64,000 bases of DNA from Candidatus Melainabacteria bacterium. Its GTDB lineage: Bacteria; Cyanobacteriota; Vampirovibrionia; Obscuribacterales; Obscuribacteraceae. The stretch spans positions 62,001 to 126,000 of the forward strand of contig JABDBL010000003.1 in assembly GCA_013288645.1 (NCBI GenBank), read 5' to 3'. The translations under genes were made by a program, and so were the position numbers. Positions 50,030 to 59,807 of the stretch are shown one piece after another (the first letter of the stretch is position 1; the number at the start of each line of letters is the position of its first letter). The notes under the pieces were generated by a model, which saw only the letters and a list, made by a program, of their open reading frames with translations, did no database searches and was not told where the DNA came from.

Positions 50030-51295
50030 TTGGAAGCAGCGAGTAAACCGAATATACCAAATTATGAATATAGAGTAGGACTATTCGTTGTCATTGCTCT
50101 TATATTACTTTGTTGGGGTTGGTCCTGGCTAAAGGGTTTCTCTTTCCATCAACCACAGCAATTTAAAGTGCAATTTCACGATATTGCTGGATTGACAAAA
50201 AACGCGCCAGTGCAAGTTAATGGTGTGCGAGTCGGTACGGTAGAGAAAATTGAATTAAGTGGAGAAGGGCAAGTACTTTGTTCGTTAGCCATTCCAGTAG
50301 AAAACACAACCATTCCCCAGGGTTCAACAGTGACAATTCAAACTTTAGGCCTGGTCGGAGCAAAATATATAGAAATTTCTTTGCCTAAATTTAAGGCTGA
50401 CGAGCCTGCTCCACCTCCTATAGAGACGGATGCGATAATAGTTGGACAAGATCCAGTGAGAGTAGAATTGCACATGAATCGCATTGCGACAAATTTTAGT
50501 CGACTAAGTGATTGCTTTGGGGATGCAGAAGCTAATGACAGCATTACTAAAGCTGTACGTGAGGCTGGTCCTGCTATGAGCAATATCAAAGATGCAGCAT
50601 TTAAATTTAGAAATAATATGGATCGTTTATCGGAGGCTACAACCGACATTCGACAAGGGGCTGTTAGTGCTCGTGGATTTTTCAATCAAGGTCAATCAAC
50701 TATGGGACGCTTTTCTGAAGCTGCGAAAGAATGGCAATCGACTGGACATAAGATCAATCATTTAATTGACGAACCGACCTTTAATTCGAGTGTCAAACAA
50801 ACAGTGCAAATGGCCAAGGAAACTGCCTCTAAAATACAAGAAGCTATACACGAATTGAATGGGACGCTTGCCGATAAAGAAATGCGTGGCGATATTATAG
50901 CTATGCTAGGCAAGCTTACTGATTCTACAGAAAATATCAATAAGTCAATGCAGGTGGTCAGACAATTAGCAGATGATAAGGGTTTGCGAAGCGACCTCAA
51001 AGAGGCAATGACAAACGCCAAAGAGGCAATGAGCAAAGCAAATGAAGTCTTGTCCAATCCTAATTTGGTCACTGATGCGCGCGAGACGATGGCTCAACTT
51101 AGAACAGCGTCGGCAAAAGTGAGCAAGATGGCACAAACGATTGATAAACTACTTTCCAAAAAGCACCCTCTGATGAGAATGCTTTTCTCCAGTGCTTTTG
51201 ATGGTTCTGAAAAAACAAAAGTCGAAACGACTGTAGATAGTGTGGATGCACCACAGAATACGGAAGCGGTTCAAATGCATGGTGAAATAAAATAA
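50030..51295 (+). CDS. mlaD: MCE-domain lipid-binding protein (MlaD-like)
   Basis: 421 residues from TTG 50030, AGAGG upstream. N-terminal anchor (VGLFVVIALILLCWGWSWL), MCE domain from about 40 to 135 (FKVQFHDIAGLTKNAPVQVNGVRVGTV, IPQGSTVTIQTLGLVGAKYIEI), then a long helical, coiled-coil-like C-terminus of more than 250 residues (repeated KEAMSKANE-type and MAQLRTASAKV). The long helical tail resembles YebT/LetB or PqiB-type extensions and may span the periplasm. Third gene of the Mla-type operon. Confidence 0.88.
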   Translation: MEAASKPNIPNYEYRVGLFVVIALILLCWGWSWLKGFSFHQPQQFKVQFHDIAGLTKNAPVQVNGVRVGTVEKIELSGEGQVLCSLAIPVENTTIPQGSTVTIQTLGLVGAKYIEISLPKFKADEPAPPPIETDAIIVGQDPVRVELHMNRIATNFSRLSDCFGDAEANDSITKAVREAGPAMSNIKDAAFKFRNNMDRLSEATTDIRQGAVSARGFFNQGQSTMGRFSEAAKEWQSTGHKINHLIDEPTFNSSVKQTVQMAKETASKIQEAIHELNGTLADKEMRGDIIAMLGKLTDSTENINKSMQVVRQLADDKGLRSDLKEAMTNAKEAMSKANEVLSNPNLVTDARETMAQLRTASAKVSKMAQTIDKLLSKKHPLMRMLFSSAFDGSEKTKVETTVDSVDAPQNTEAVQMHGEIK

Positions 51296-51346
51296 GTAAC
51301 TCAAGAAATAATAGACAATATTGCATAAAGGAATTGATAGACTAAT

Positions 51347-52792
51347 ATGACTGAATACGAACCAGTAATTGGGCTTGAAGTACACGCTCATCTAAAAACT
51401 AAATCCAAAGCCTTTTGTGGCTGTCCCACTAGTTTTGGTGCCGAACCTAATACACAAGTATGTCCTGTTTGTCTTGGAATGCCAGGGGTTTTGCCTGTTG
51501 TAAACAAATCAATGGTAGCCTTTGCTATAAAAGTAGGATTGGCATTAGATTGCACCATCAGTAATACTACTAAATTTGACAGAAAGAATTACTTTTATCC
51601 AGATTTACCCAAAGGTTACCAAATTTCTCAATATGATGAACCTATTTGTAAGGCTGGACATATAACAATCAAGAACAAAAAAATCCGCGTTCATCGAGCG
51701 CATATGGAAGAAGATGCTGGTAAACTTGTGCATGCTGGTGCAGCGGGCTTGCATGGTTCGGACTATAGTCTTGTTGACTATAATCGCGGTGGTGTGCCGC
51801 TGTTAGAAATTGTTAGTGAACCTGATATAACCAGTCCAGAAGAAGCAAGGCTTTATTTGACAGAGCTACGTAATATTTTGCGATACATAGATGTTTGCGA
51901 TGGCAATTTAGAAGAAGGCAGTTTTCGCTGTGACGCTAATGTTTCTATACGTCCAGTTGGTACTAAAGAACTGGGCACACGCACAGAAATTAAAAATTTA
52001 AATAGTTTTAGAGCAGTGCAACGGGCGATCCAATATGAGATTGAGCGCCAAACCACTCTAGTAGAAAGCGGAGAAAAGGTAGTTCAACAAACAAGACTAT
52101 GGAATGATGGTGACGGGAAGACCCATCCTATGCGCTCAAAAGAAGAGGCGCATGATTATCGATATTTCCCAGAACCAGATCTGGTGCCATTAGTCATAGA
52201 TAAGGTTTGGATAGAAGAATTAGTTAAACAAATGCCTGAGTTGCCTGAAGCAAGGCGTCGACGTTATGTAACTGAATTAAAATTAGCGCCTGATGATGCC
52301 TATGTTTTAGTGGAATCTAAGGAAATGAGCGACTTTTTTGACCGGGCAATTAAATTGGGCGCATCAGCTAAAGAAACAGCCAATTGGTTAATTGGTCCAA
52401 CGCAAGCTTATTTAAAGGAACAAAAGTTAGGATTTGACGAGCTGCCACTAACGCCAGAAAATGTACGTGATTTGGCAACAGCAGTGTCTAGAGGCACAAT
52501 TAGCAATACTGCAGCTAAACAAGTGTTGAGCGAGTTGTTAGCTAAAAAATCAGATGTTGCAGCTTTAATAGAAAAGCTGGGCTTAACACAAGTCAGCGAT
52601 GAAGGCGATTTGCGCAAAGCGGTATCAGAAGTGTTAGCGGCTAATCCCAGCCAAGTAGCAGAATTTCATCAAGGACGAACAAAAGTAAGACAGTTTTTCT
52701 TTGGCGAAATAATGAAAGGAACAAAAGGCAAAGCCAATCCGCAAGTTGTAAATAAGCTATTAGATGAAATCTTGGCTACAGCCAAGATTTAA
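51347..52792 (+). CDS. gatB: Aspartyl/glutamyl-tRNA(Asn/Gln) amidotransferase subunit B
   Basis: 481 residues, full length. Family landmarks: YEPVIGLEVHAHLKTKSKAFCGC with the zinc cysteines, PVCLGMPGVLPVVNK, RKNYFYPDLPKGYQISQYD, HMEEDAGKLVH, DYNRGGVPLLEIVSEPDI, ANVSIRPVG and a C-terminal YqeY-like tail domain (LRKAVSEVLAANPSQV). With GatA and GatC it amidates Glu-tRNA(Gln) and/or Asp-tRNA(Asn). GatA and GatC are not adjacent here. Confidence 0.97.
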   Translation: MTEYEPVIGLEVHAHLKTKSKAFCGCPTSFGAEPNTQVCPVCLGMPGVLPVVNKSMVAFAIKVGLALDCTISNTTKFDRKNYFYPDLPKGYQISQYDEPICKAGHITIKNKKIRVHRAHMEEDAGKLVHAGAAGLHGSDYSLVDYNRGGVPLLEIVSEPDITSPEEARLYLTELRNILRYIDVCDGNLEEGSFRCDANVSIRPVGTKELGTRTEIKNLNSFRAVQRAIQYEIERQTTLVESGEKVVQQTRLWNDGDGKTHPMRSKEEAHDYRYFPEPDLVPLVIDKVWIEELVKQMPELPEARRRRYVTELKLAPDDAYVLVESKEMSDFFDRAIKLGASAKETANWLIGPTQAYLKEQKLGFDELPLTPENVRDLATAVSRGTISNTAAKQVLSELLAKKSDVAALIEKLGLTQVSDEGDLRKAVSEVLAANPSQVAEFHQGRTKVRQFFFGEIMKGTKGKANPQVVNKLLDEILATAKI

Positions 52793-53155
52793 ACATCACC
52801 TTTAACTGGTCCCATATCGACTAGAGATAGTAGATCCGCAAACAAAGGGGACGCCCATGCGCCCCCTTTGGGCAAAACCGATCATCGCCCTTAAGTGGTA
52901 TTTTTGGTTTATTAGCGATCATGTCTGATAATCAACTGTTATTTCATTGTCTTTTTATTTTACTGGAAAGGATCTACTTTATTGGTTTTGGTTCAGCTCC
53001 TTCTTGGTATAGGATTAATGGTGTGGGCGAAAAGCTATAAATTGCTTGTTCAAATTTTTAAATAAATCAGACTTGCGACAGCGGCTCTTATCCATTTTGA
53101 TAGACCGAGTATCATTTGTAGAAAAATAGTATTAAGTATAGAAGGTGATAAGTAT
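52793..53155. other. Intergenic stretch with one hairpin
   Basis: About 360 bases. A stem AAAGGGG-a-CGC / GCG-c-CCCCTTT (52844-52869) lies about 50 bases after gatB and could be its terminator, but there is no T-run. Further on is AT-rich sequence leading to the next gene. Confidence 0.5.
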
Positions 53156-54094
53156 ATGAAAATTAGAATAAGCCTGTTGGTGGCATGCCTGGCTATTGTG
53201 GGAATCGCAAGACCAATAGATGCTGAAATAATTAAAGATGCTTTGCCCTCTCAAGACTTAACAAAAGCGAAAAGCTTAGAGACAATTCTGCGTGATTCTG
53301 GACTATGTAAGCAATATCCTATTGCAATAAAAATTTTAAATGACAATACGGCCGAAATCGCAACCTATGCAGACAGACGACTTTCAGACGGAGAGACCAA
53401 ACTCTTAGCTCTCAATATAGCCAAGGTCATTTCGACTAATATCAATAAAATTGTGGAAGTAAAAGTGAGACTTTGTGATCCAGCCAGCATTAAGTATTGG
53501 AGGGACATAGTGCTAAGTGCAGCACAAATAGAAGGTGGTTTAAAATCTGGACCAGAACAAGAGGAAACCCTTAACTCTATCAAAATAGTGAATAATATGG
53601 GACTTATAGATAGTCCTAACTTAGAACCTAAGATTGGAGTGTATAAGCGTATTCTTAAGCTTAAGGCTGCAGGAGTTGATGTGCGTCCTTACCTTAAAAA
53701 GCTTGCAGGGATAGAAACGGCAGATAAAAAGAAAAAGAAGATTGCTACTCAATTGACTGAATTAAATGCCTCCCTTTCAGAGGTTGATGCAACATTCAAC
53801 AAGCCGATTTCGAGTCGCGTCAATGGCAATGACTTAGAAAGTACATTAAGGCAATCCTGGCAAGACGCATGTAACAGCGCGAACACCGCTCTGAAAGCAG
53901 TGGAAGAGGCAGAGCAAGAGCAAAATAATTTAACGTCACCATCAGTCTATGATAACGATGCTCAGGCACGTTATCAGAATGACTACGAAGGACGGCAACG
54001 GAAAATCGATGCGGCGCTAGCAGCTTGGCAGGAAGCTTGTCGATACCGTGAACTTACCCATGACCAGCTTAAGCAAGCTACGGAACACTATTGA
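53156..54094 (+). CDS. Exported coiled-coil hypothetical protein
   Basis: 312 residues with AAGGTGAT before ATG. Signal peptide (ISLLVACLAIVGIARPIDA). The N-terminal mature part (ETILRDSGLCKQYP, TAEIATYADRRLSDGETKLLALNIAKVI) is globular, and the last 120 residues are helical and Glu/Gln/Ala-rich with coiled-coil character (EEAEQEQNNLTS, then KIDAALAAWQEACRYRELTHDQ). Not recognised. Single gene, no operon partner; the convergent hydrolase gene follows. Confidence 0.65.
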   Translation: MKIRISLLVACLAIVGIARPIDAEIIKDALPSQDLTKAKSLETILRDSGLCKQYPIAIKILNDNTAEIATYADRRLSDGETKLLALNIAKVISTNINKIVEVKVRLCDPASIKYWRDIVLSAAQIEGGLKSGPEQEETLNSIKIVNNMGLIDSPNLEPKIGVYKRILKLKAAGVDVRPYLKKLAGIETADKKKKKIATQLTELNASLSEVDATFNKPISSRVNGNDLESTLRQSWQDACNSANTALKAVEEAEQEQNNLTSPSVYDNDAQARYQNDYEGRQRKIDAALAAWQEACRYRELTHDQLKQATEHY

Positions 54095-54118
54095 CCTGTT
54101 GTATTGAAATCTGAATGG

Positions 54119-54817
54119 TCAGTCTAAATATTTATGCAAGAAGGCGGCGCTGCGGGAATAAGCTAACATGGATGCCTGGCGGTTATATGTGCTTCTTTGA
54201 TCGCAATTGAAACCGTGATCAGCTTCATAAGTATGAATGGTGACATTGGATTTGTTAGCTAGAGCATTACGAATTTTTTCTACTGCTGCAGGAGTGATGT
54301 GTTTATCTAATGCGCCGAAATGCATTAATAGCGGGCGATTTAAACTTTTTGCTTCATCTAAAGCTTGGTCTATGCCTCCGCCATAGTAACTTACGGATGC
54401 ATCGACTAAACCTCGACATGCTAAATAATATGCAATGTATCCGCCTCGACAAAAACCAACTGCGCCTGTTTTGCCCGAAACGGATGGTAAATGATGAAGT
54501 GTATCAATAGCATCTTTTAGATCTGTCATGGACTGATCAATGTCTAATTTACTGGCGAGGGCTATCCCTTTAGCCATATCTTTTTCACCATAACCAAGTT
54601 CTACACCAGGCTCAGTGCGCCAAAAAAGATCAGGTGCTAAAACTACGAAACCTTCTTGGGCATATAATTCGGCAACATCTCTGATATGGCTATTAACACC
54701 AAAAATTTCCTGAACAAGGATCAATCCGGGACCCTCTTTGTCTTGAGGAGGCTTAGATAAATAACCCGAAAACTCTTTATTGTCCTTTGTCTTGATTTTT
54801 ATATATTCGCCTGGCAT
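54119..54817 (-). CDS. Dienelactone hydrolase family protein
   Basis: 232 residues, alpha/beta hydrolase. The nucleophile is the cysteine of GFCRGGY (about residue 122), as in dienelactone hydrolases rather than serine lipases; the aspartate is in the LLMHFGALDKHI strand and the histidine in YEADHGF. N-terminal GEYIKIKTKDNKEFSGYL is typical. True substrate unknown; the family hydrolyses lactones and esters. No signal peptide. ATG 54817. Confidence 0.9.
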   Translation of the reverse strand: MPGEYIKIKTKDNKEFSGYLSKPPQDKEGPGLILVQEIFGVNSHIRDVAELYAQEGFVVLAPDLFWRTEPGVELGYGEKDMAKGIALASKLDIDQSMTDLKDAIDTLHHLPSVSGKTGAVGFCRGGYIAYYLACRGLVDASVSYYGGGIDQALDEAKSLNRPLLMHFGALDKHITPAAVEKIRNALANKSNVTIHTYEADHGFNCDQRSTYNRQASMLAYSRSAAFLHKYLD

Positions 54818-54900
54818 GTTAAAACTCCATGAATTGACTGGACGTAATAGAATACTGATTATCCTTATTAGCGGTTAAAGAGCTTGCACTTGGTGTCTGA

Positions 54901-55572
54901 TTGTTAAGGTTGAAGTCTCCAATATCTATCGTTTTAGCAATGCTACTGGCAGTTTCTATGCCATGTGCTTCTGCTAATAATTTCCATGGTTATTTTTGTC
55001 CGGTTATAGAAATATCTCCTATGCATGACGATGTTATTTACACGCCAGCTGGTTTGGGAGTTGTTACGTCAAAAGCTGGTTTCCGTATTCATCCAGTTAC
55101 TGGTAGAGGCGATTTTCACAGCGGTGTTGATTTAGCGGCTAATTTGAACGATCGCGTATATTGCTTATTGGACGGCATAGTAACGAAAGTAGGTTGGCGC
55201 GGTGCTTTGGGAGTGGCGGTGGAGGTTTATCATCCTTATCCAAATATACGTACTATTTGTGGACACTTGAATGCGTATTCAGTTTTGCCGGGACAATGGG
55301 TGAAGCGCGGACAAGTGTTGGGTTTTGCTGGCACGACAGGCAGATCGACAGGTGTGCATGTGCATTATACGATTATAAAAGAGGACACAAAAGAGTATAT
55401 CGAGCCTATGTCGTTTTTAGTGGCGGTGCCAAAATATGTCGGTGCCTTAAGAACCGCTCGGGCAAGATCTATGCAAAGCGAGAATATAAAAAAACATAAG
55501 GAAAAAGCGGCTGAGGATAAGTTAGTAGATGAAAATCTGCCTGCTGAAAATGGTGAAGTAAAATCGCCCTAA
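54901..55572 (+). CDS. Exported M23 (LytM) peptidase
   Basis: 223 residues from TTG 54901 (start uncertain, ribosome binding site poor). Signal peptide (SPISIVLAMLLAVSMPCASA), then the LytM domain: HPVTGRGDFHSGVDLAA supplies the HxxxD zinc ligands, and GHLNAYSVLPGQWVKRGQVLG and STGVHVHYTII the HxH motif. All zinc ligands are present so the enzyme should be active on peptidoglycan cross-links. Lys-rich C-terminal tail. Followed by a hairpin terminator at 55674. Confidence 0.88.
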   Translation: MLRLKSPISIVLAMLLAVSMPCASANNFHGYFCPVIEISPMHDDVIYTPAGLGVVTSKAGFRIHPVTGRGDFHSGVDLAANLNDRVYCLLDGIVTKVGWRGALGVAVEVYHPYPNIRTICGHLNAYSVLPGQWVKRGQVLGFAGTTGRSTGVHVHYTIIKEDTKEYIEPMSFLVAVPKYVGALRTARARSMQSENIKKHKEKAAEDKLVDENLPAENGEVKSP

Positions 55573-55673
55573 TTTAAGCGTTGTGGTAGCGCTTAATACT
55601 TCAGCTCCTCGACAAGTTTCAATATTTGCTTTTTGACATCTGTATTTGCCGAAACTCATTTTAGGCAAAAAAG

Positions 55674-55707
55674 AGAGAATTGCGAACCAGGAGTGTCGCA
55701 ATTCTCT
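55674..55707. terminator. Hairpin between convergent genes
   Basis: 12-bp perfect stem AGAGAATTGCGA / TCGCAATTCTCT between the M23 gene (plus) and the WG-repeat gene (minus). It can serve both directions; AAAAAAG precedes it on the plus strand, which is a T-run on the minus strand. Confidence 0.65.
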
Positions 55708-55830
55708 AATACTTCTATTCCTTACTGCTGTGTATATACCCGGGGAAGTTGCTTTCTAGCGCATATTGCCAGGTAGAAAGATTAAATTTTATTAGCAGCT
55801 TGCCGAAGCTAGTCTGGTGTTTGGTCAAAG

Positions 55831-57003
55831 TTATTCTACAGCCACTCTAACGCCAGCAAACCCATCTGAAAAAGGACGTGCATTTTCAAATTGCAAATTG
55901 ATTACAACTTTTCCGTCTTTGTCGATATAGCCTTTTTTCAGCCCTGATCTTACACACGCTAAGCCGTCTGAGAACGATTCGACGGAATCATAAATGGGAT
56001 CAACGACAGTTTTTCCCTCTTCATTGACAAAACCCCAGCTGCTGTGACGTTCAAGCATTGCCATCCCTTCAACAAAGTTTTGTCGGGTATGAAGCTGGTC
56101 AACAAAAGTTACAATGCCATTTTTGTCAACCAAAGCATTCTTTACTCCGCTTTTAGGAATTGCCACTTCTACGTCCGCCAGACTATTTTTAAAGGAATAT
56201 GCCTTTAAAAATGCCGGTTTTATAATCATATTGCCTAGGTCGTCTATGAATCCCCAAGTATCTTTGACTTCTACTGGAGCTAAGTCTTCAGAAAAGTCAC
56301 CAACATCAGTATATGTGGGCTTGATGAGCATCGTGTTGCGCTCATCTATAAATCCCCAAGTTTGATCAGGCTTCACGGCAGCCTTGTGTTCTGAAAAAGG
56401 ATGTACTTCTACGTACTGAGTATTAACTACCATAAGATTATCTTTCCGGATAAAGCCCCAGTGATCACCCATAAGGACTGCGGCAAAACCGTTAACGAAT
56501 TTAGTTACATTGTCATAATGAGGCTTTATGACAATGTTGCCCTTTTTGTCGATGAAGCCCCAAAGCCTGTCTTTTTTTACGCCAGCTAAGCCTTCGGAGA
56601 AAGGCCGAACGTCTTCAAACTGTGGTTTGATAATTATGGTACCGGTTTTATCAATGAACCCCCAAGAGAACGTTTTAATTTTTTCTTCACCAGTGCCTAC
56701 CGCTGGAGAATTTCCCGGATTAGTAGTTTGTCCTGTGCTTGTTGTAGTCGAAGACTGGTTATTTGCTGAGGTGCCAGGAGCAGTGGCATTCGGAGCTATC
56801 GGCTGGCTACTACTGCCAGAAGCGGAAACAGGAGCTGTTGTTGGTGTATTTTGAGTTGCGCTGCCAGAGGTGGAAACAGGGGGAGGCGCTTGCGTAGTCG
56901 GAGCGCTGTTTGGCGCTTTTGTGCCACCACATCCGGTGAGCATCAAAATAAGAGAAAGTGTAGATAGTAAAGAGGAAAAACGTTTCGTGCTAAGAGTATC
57001 CAT
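55831..57003 (-). CDS. WG-repeat lipoprotein
   Basis: 390 residues. Lipobox LTGC at about residue 25; a Ser/Thr/Pro-rich linker to about 110; then at least seven WG (KWG/beta-propeller-like) repeats of about 45 residues: WGFIDKTGTIIIKPQF, LWGFIDKKGNIVIKPHY, HWGFIRKDNLMVVNTQY, TWGFIDERNTMLIKPTY, TWGFIDDLGNMIIKPAF, then a divergent unit, SWGFVNEEGKTVVDPIY and KGYIDKDGKVVINLQF. WG repeats are widespread in surface or periplasmic proteins but their function is unclear. Outer-membrane or periplasmic. Confidence 0.9.
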   Translation of the reverse strand: MDTLSTKRFSSLLSTLSLILMLTGCGGTKAPNSAPTTQAPPPVSTSGSATQNTPTTAPVSASGSSSQPIAPNATAPGTSANNQSSTTTSTGQTTNPGNSPAVGTGEEKIKTFSWGFIDKTGTIIIKPQFEDVRPFSEGLAGVKKDRLWGFIDKKGNIVIKPHYDNVTKFVNGFAAVLMGDHWGFIRKDNLMVVNTQYVEVHPFSEHKAAVKPDQTWGFIDERNTMLIKPTYTDVGDFSEDLAPVEVKDTWGFIDDLGNMIIKPAFLKAYSFKNSLADVEVAIPKSGVKNALVDKNGIVTFVDQLHTRQNFVEGMAMLERHSSWGFVNEEGKTVVDPIYDSVESFSDGLACVRSGLKKGYIDKDGKVVINLQFENARPFSDGFAGVRVAVE

Positions 57004-57080
57004 AAAAAATGCCTAATTAAATTTACGAACATAGTTAGTTTAACCGATAGAACCGATACTAAAATAGTATTATTTTCAGT

Positions 57081-57905
57081 CTACCTATTTTTTATTAAAT
57101 CAATTGTATTAGTAAAGGCACTTTTAAGTTCTCTCACGCGTTCTGCATCAACGGGATTGTCTATTACACCTTGACGTTTCAGAGAGCTACCAACAATTGC
57201 CCCATCAGCGACATTAAGGATTTGAACTATATTGTTTTTATCAACGCCGCTGCCAGCAAATATTGGGCATTCAGGCAATAGAGTACGCACAGAATTTAAA
57301 TCCTCTAATAGCGGTGGGTCGCCTGTGCTATGCCCGCTAATGATTAAAGCATCAGCCAAGGCCCGAGTTTTTGTGTCGTGCGCAATACGTCCTATGTCAT
57401 TGCTAAATGCTAAAGGGCTAGCATGTTTAACTAAAATGTCGGCAAAGATTTTGATAGATTTATTTGCTCCCAGATGCTGACGATATAAAAGCAGCTCGTG
57501 TGCAATGCCTTCTATTAGCCCTTGATCCGTAACCATAGCGCCGGTCAGAACATTCACTCTAATAAAATGAGCTTGCGTAGCTAAGGCGATTGCTAAGCTT
57601 GATAAACCATCATTACGTAAACAATTTATGCCAATTGGTTTATTAGTAAGAGCCATAACACGGCTAACGGCAAGGGTAAAACTACTTATAGTGGCTGGGT
57701 CAAGGCGCCCCTTGGTAAAAGGCGCATCAAAAAGATTTTCTATTATAATTCCGTCAATGCCACCGGTGGATAGAGCTATAGCTTCTTGTTCTGCACGTTC
57801 ATAGATAGGACTTAATTGCCCATCCCAGCGTACTGAGCCGGGTAAAGGGAGCAGGTGAATAACGCCAATAAGAGGCTTGTCAGTACCAAATAAATTTTTG
57901 AGCAT
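57081..57905 (-). CDS. BtpA/SgcQ family protein
   Basis: 274 residues with TIM-barrel pattern. BtpA family landmarks: LIGVIHLLPLPGSVRWDGQL at the N-terminus, GGIDGIIIENLFDAPF, PIGINCLRNDGLSS, HFIRVNVLTGAMVTDQGLI, FADILVKHASPL, ADALIISGHSTGDPP and PIFAGSGVDKNNI. BtpA of Synechocystis affects photosystem I accumulation; SgcQ-type members are metabolic proteins of unknown substrate. There is no photosynthesis gene nearby, so another role is more likely. Divergent from the deacetylase gene. Confidence 0.87.
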   Translation of the reverse strand: MLKNLFGTDKPLIGVIHLLPLPGSVRWDGQLSPIYERAEQEAIALSTGGIDGIIIENLFDAPFTKGRLDPATISSFTLAVSRVMALTNKPIGINCLRNDGLSSLAIALATQAHFIRVNVLTGAMVTDQGLIEGIAHELLLYRQHLGANKSIKIFADILVKHASPLAFSNDIGRIAHDTKTRALADALIISGHSTGDPPLLEDLNSVRTLLPECPIFAGSGVDKNNIVQILNVADGAIVGSSLKRQGVIDNPVDAERVRELKSAFTNTIDLIKNR

Positions 57906-57974
57906 ATTGTGCTGCTGTTTACATGTCCTTATGTATTATCTCTTAGCGCTGACCGAAGTATAAAATTTTACTCT

Positions 57975-59060
57975 ATGGGACTTATATCTTATTTAAATCA
58001 CAACAATTTCCGCCTGCATGAGAATCCTGTTATGCATCCAGAGAGCGCAGATAGGCTTAATGCCATTGATAAGGCTATCGCTGAATCAAATCTTTTATCT
58101 ACTCTAGTCAATGTTACACCGCGCACAGCGCAAAATGCAGATCTTTGTACTATTCATAGCCAATCTTATATTGAGCATATCGAGAAATCCGCCCATATGG
58201 CGCAAAGTGAAAATAAGCTCATTCAATTAGATGGTGATACATTTATGAGTCCAAGGACCTATGAAGTAGCAAAGTTGGCTGCTGGTGCTAGTTTTACTGC
58301 CATAGATAGTCTAGAGCAAGATAATATTTCCAGTGCCTTTGTGGCTGTAAGACCGCCTGGACATCATGCTATGGCTCAAAGACAGATGGGCTTTTGTATT
58401 TTCAATAATATTGCTTTAGCAGCTGATTATGCGCGCAAGCATTTGGGCCACAAGAAAGTGTTGATTATAGACTGGGATGTTCATCATGGCAATGGCACTC
58501 AAGATATTTTTTATAACGATCCAGAGGTATTTTTTATTTCCATGCATCAATATCCACATTGGCCTTATAAAACAGGCTGGCTAAGTGAAGATGGGGCAGG
58601 CGATGGTAAAGGCTTTAATTTAAACATTCCTTTGCCACCAGGAACGGGAGATAAAGGGCATTTGATGGCCTGGGATTCTATTGTTGCCCCAGTAAGTGCC
58701 GAGTATAAACCGGATATTATTCTTGTTTCGGCTGGCTATGACGCTCATCAAAGCGATTATATGAGTAATCAGAACGTGACCACAAATGGGTTTGGTTTGC
58801 TTGCCGGTCGTTTGCAAAATTTAGCCCAGAGTCTTGATGTGAAAACAGCATGCTTTTTAGAGGGTGGTTATAATACAGAAGCCTTGGCAGACTCAGTTGT
58901 AGCTACGCTAAATGCTTTAAGCAAAGATGCTAAAGATCAAAAGACAAAATCTGAACCAGAGCTGCAGCCGATTACAGACGATCAGTCACCAGAAGAATTA
59001 AAAAGCCGATTGTCTTTAGTACAAAAGCATTTTGCCAAATATTGGCAATCACTAAAATAA
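57975..59060 (+). CDS. Histone-deacetylase family protein
   Basis: The ATG at 57975 (MGLISYLNHNNFRLHENP) is preferred over 57909. 361 residues, HDAC/AcuC/APAH superfamily: HPESADRLNAID, VRPPGHHAMAQRQMGFCIFNNIALAA, DWDVHHGNGTQDIFY with the zinc aspartate and histidine, GFNLNIPLPPGTGD, LVSAGYDAHQSDYM and EGGYNTEAL. The HH pair and zinc ligands are complete, so it should be active on acetyl-lysine or acetylpolyamine-type substrates. Charged C-terminal tail of about 40 residues. Confidence 0.92.
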   Translation: MGLISYLNHNNFRLHENPVMHPESADRLNAIDKAIAESNLLSTLVNVTPRTAQNADLCTIHSQSYIEHIEKSAHMAQSENKLIQLDGDTFMSPRTYEVAKLAAGASFTAIDSLEQDNISSAFVAVRPPGHHAMAQRQMGFCIFNNIALAADYARKHLGHKKVLIIDWDVHHGNGTQDIFYNDPEVFFISMHQYPHWPYKTGWLSEDGAGDGKGFNLNIPLPPGTGDKGHLMAWDSIVAPVSAEYKPDIILVSAGYDAHQSDYMSNQNVTTNGFGLLAGRLQNLAQSLDVKTACFLEGGYNTEALADSVVATLNALSKDAKDQKTKSEPELQPITDDQSPEELKSRLSLVQKHFAKYWQSLK

Positions 59061-59276
59061 TAATAGTATCTTCATTACTTAGGTAATAGCTAAATGGTGC
59101 CAAGGCCAATTCGACTTTTCTTTTGAGTTATAGATCGTGGAGCAAAAGGGACGCACTCTAACTGGTCGCCTTTCCCGCAGACCATTTAACCCTCTTGAAT
59201 GAAAGGGTATCGCACCTGACAGATTAGCAAAGTGTAATCTGTTACGATCTTGGTTGTTTCGATCGGAGGAAGATTC

Positions 59277-59795
59277 ATGTCCGCTTTAGCGCGAATAGAT
59301 GATGGTCTGAAGACAATAAATCGGGTGGTTGTATCTTGTATGGAGCGAAATCTTTCCAAACCAAAATGGTATTGGATCACTTTGTCTTTATTGCAGTCAG
59401 TGATTTGTTCATTCTTGTTTGGTTTATTGTTTGAGACGGTAACATTTGAAGATTGGCGTATAGCGGTGCTTAGAGGAATTCCCCTCGGCTTTCTCTTCGG
59501 TTGTTTTTTGCAGGCTTTCAGTCTGCATTATAGCCGCATAGCTCTTGATGGCTTAGAGAAGGGGAAAGTAACTTTGAATGATTATTTCAGCCCTTCTGCA
59601 AGTCTCATTAAATTGCTAAAAGTTTTTGCGGCTAGTCTCATAGCGATGATTCTATCAGAGCTTTTTCTTAGCTTTGGTTTTCCATGTTCAGATATTCAGG
59701 GATTGTGGATTGTGATTGTAGTTTGCACATTGATTATCGTGACCGGCATATTTGCAACGCCCGTTTCACTAAATTTTTTCCTTCGTTCTAAATAG
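59277..59795 (+). CDS. Small membrane protein
   Basis: ATG 59277 has GGAGGA 4-6 bases upstream and is preferred over TTG 59250. 172 residues with about four hydrophobic segments (ITLSLLQSVICSFLFGLLF, GIPLGFLFGCFLQAF, LKVFAASLIAMILSELFL, WIVIVVCTLIIVTGIF) and a soluble N-terminus. No recognised motif. Single gene; 3' end meets the TonB-like gene 12 bases away. Confidence 0.6.
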   Translation: MSALARIDDGLKTINRVVVSCMERNLSKPKWYWITLSLLQSVICSFLFGLLFETVTFEDWRIAVLRGIPLGFLFGCFLQAFSLHYSRIALDGLEKGKVTLNDYFSPSASLIKLLKVFAASLIAMILSELFLSFGFPCSDIQGLWIVIVVCTLIIVTGIFATPVSLNFFLRSK

Positions 59796-59807
59796 TATTT
59801 TGTGACA

